From contig VBKY01000372.1 in assembly GCA_005879255.1 (NCBI GenBank), positions 1 through 12,248 on the forward strand: DNA of 12,248 bases. Reading direction: 5' to 3'. Made by a program: the position numbers and the translations under genes. How positions within the stretch are numbered: the first letter of the stretch is position 1; each line of letters opens with the position of its first letter. This DNA is from Deltaproteobacteria bacterium. GTDB lineage: Bacteria; Desulfobacterota_B; Binatia; UBA9968. The notes below the pieces were generated by a model that worked only from the letters and a program-made list of their open reading frames with translations, made no database searches and was not told the DNA's origin. Shown here piece after piece: positions 11,900-12,248 of the stretch.

Positions 11900-12032
11900 C
11901 GCCCACCCTTTTCTTGAAACTACTACTTATCACACGTAGTAATCGCGAAAAGGATTATTTACAGGAGAAGGGAAACCAGATTCGTGGAGAAGAAAACAGC
12001 TAGATTCGGCCTGAGATTGAACTGTACGGATA

Positions 12033-12105
12033 GGTTTTAACCTGAATGCGAGCGCAGAACGATCAGGCGAGAGCAATGAGAGTCGGACGCATTCAGGATA
12101 AAACC
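12033..12105. repeat. 18-bp near-perfect inverted repeat with 37-bp spacer
   Basis: GGTTTTAACCTGAATGCG (12033-12050) and CGCATTCAGGATAAAACC (12088-12105) are inverse copies with a single mismatch (12040/12098). No T-run follows on either strand, so it is not a simple terminator. It lies upstream of the divergently oriented ABC_sub_bind pair in a stretch (11900-12248) where I can support no gene; a 60-codon open frame there has no SD or recognisable product. Confidence 0.7.
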
Positions 12106-12248
12106 CGTTGGACTAAAGCGTTGGGTGAAGCAGTGGCGGTTGTCTATGGGGATTGTAACCATGGCAGCGCGCCGAGCAAACATCGCCGTGCTGGTGATCG
12201 CGTGACGAGCGGGGCGCATTCGAGTTGACTTGTGAGATGCATCGGCTA

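Noticed and set aside
12046..12228. 60-codon open frame near the right edge
   Set aside because: No SD, unlikely composition, and it begins inside one arm of the inverted repeat.
1..12248. CRISPR arrays, tRNA and rRNA genes
   Set aside because: No regularly spaced short repeats, and no sequence recognisable as tRNA or rRNA on either strand.

Overview
The window reads as an accessory chromosomal region of a free-living bacterium with moderate GC content. It holds many small single-domain genes, most with a strong Shine-Dalgarno (SD) site, and several with their own intrinsic terminator. Two tandem orphan ABC_sub_bind substrate-binding proteins, a truncated third one, a GYD protein, a DUF5676 membrane protein and a probable selenocysteine-containing DsrE protein together suggest a deltaproteobacterial-type lineage (Desulfobacterota, Binatota, NC10 or Rokubacteria-like). 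That placement is inference; no rRNA or other marker gene is present.

Left part (1-3800, + strand). A 341-bp repeat carrying a 73-codon ORF is followed by a 5'-truncated DUF932-like gene and its terminator. A promoter, a structured leader and a second terminator then precede a GYD gene. A same-strand series follows: a protein with a C-terminal membrane helix, an Mth938-like protein, a DUF5676 membrane protein, a DsrE-family protein interrupted by an in-frame TGA, and an ABM-fold monooxygenase-like protein. The TGA falls where the family normally has the first cysteine of its redox motif. The reading frame continues 40 codons to the normal family end, and a hairpin of suitable geometry lies just downstream. 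I read this as a 120-residue selenoprotein; it is the best find in the window.

Middle (3800-8300). A double-ACT protein converges on the ABM gene and shares a hairpin terminator with it. Next come a two-helix membrane protein, a basic repeat protein, a small conserved protein behind a leader-terminator, an RRM RNA-binding protein, a Cys-rich candidate, a single-helix anchored protein and a 39-residue charged microprotein. Degenerate copies of the DUF932 3' end plus its terminator recur at about 5260 and 8120.

Right part (8400-12248). A truncated ABC_sub_bind gene stops inside a second, 99% identical copy of the 341-bp repeat. The right end of the repeat and the sequence just left of this copy form a 7-bp inverted repeat, which suggests a small mobile element. 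A small one-helix protein follows. On the minus strand lie a protein with an ExoX-C/DUF3820-like motif and two full ABC_sub_bind genes. An 18-bp near-perfect inverted repeat lies near the right edge.

The genes do not form one pathway. Repeated gene ends, truncated genes and a duplicated ORF cassette point to rearrangement and gene decay around a set of small redox, membrane and stress-type genes.
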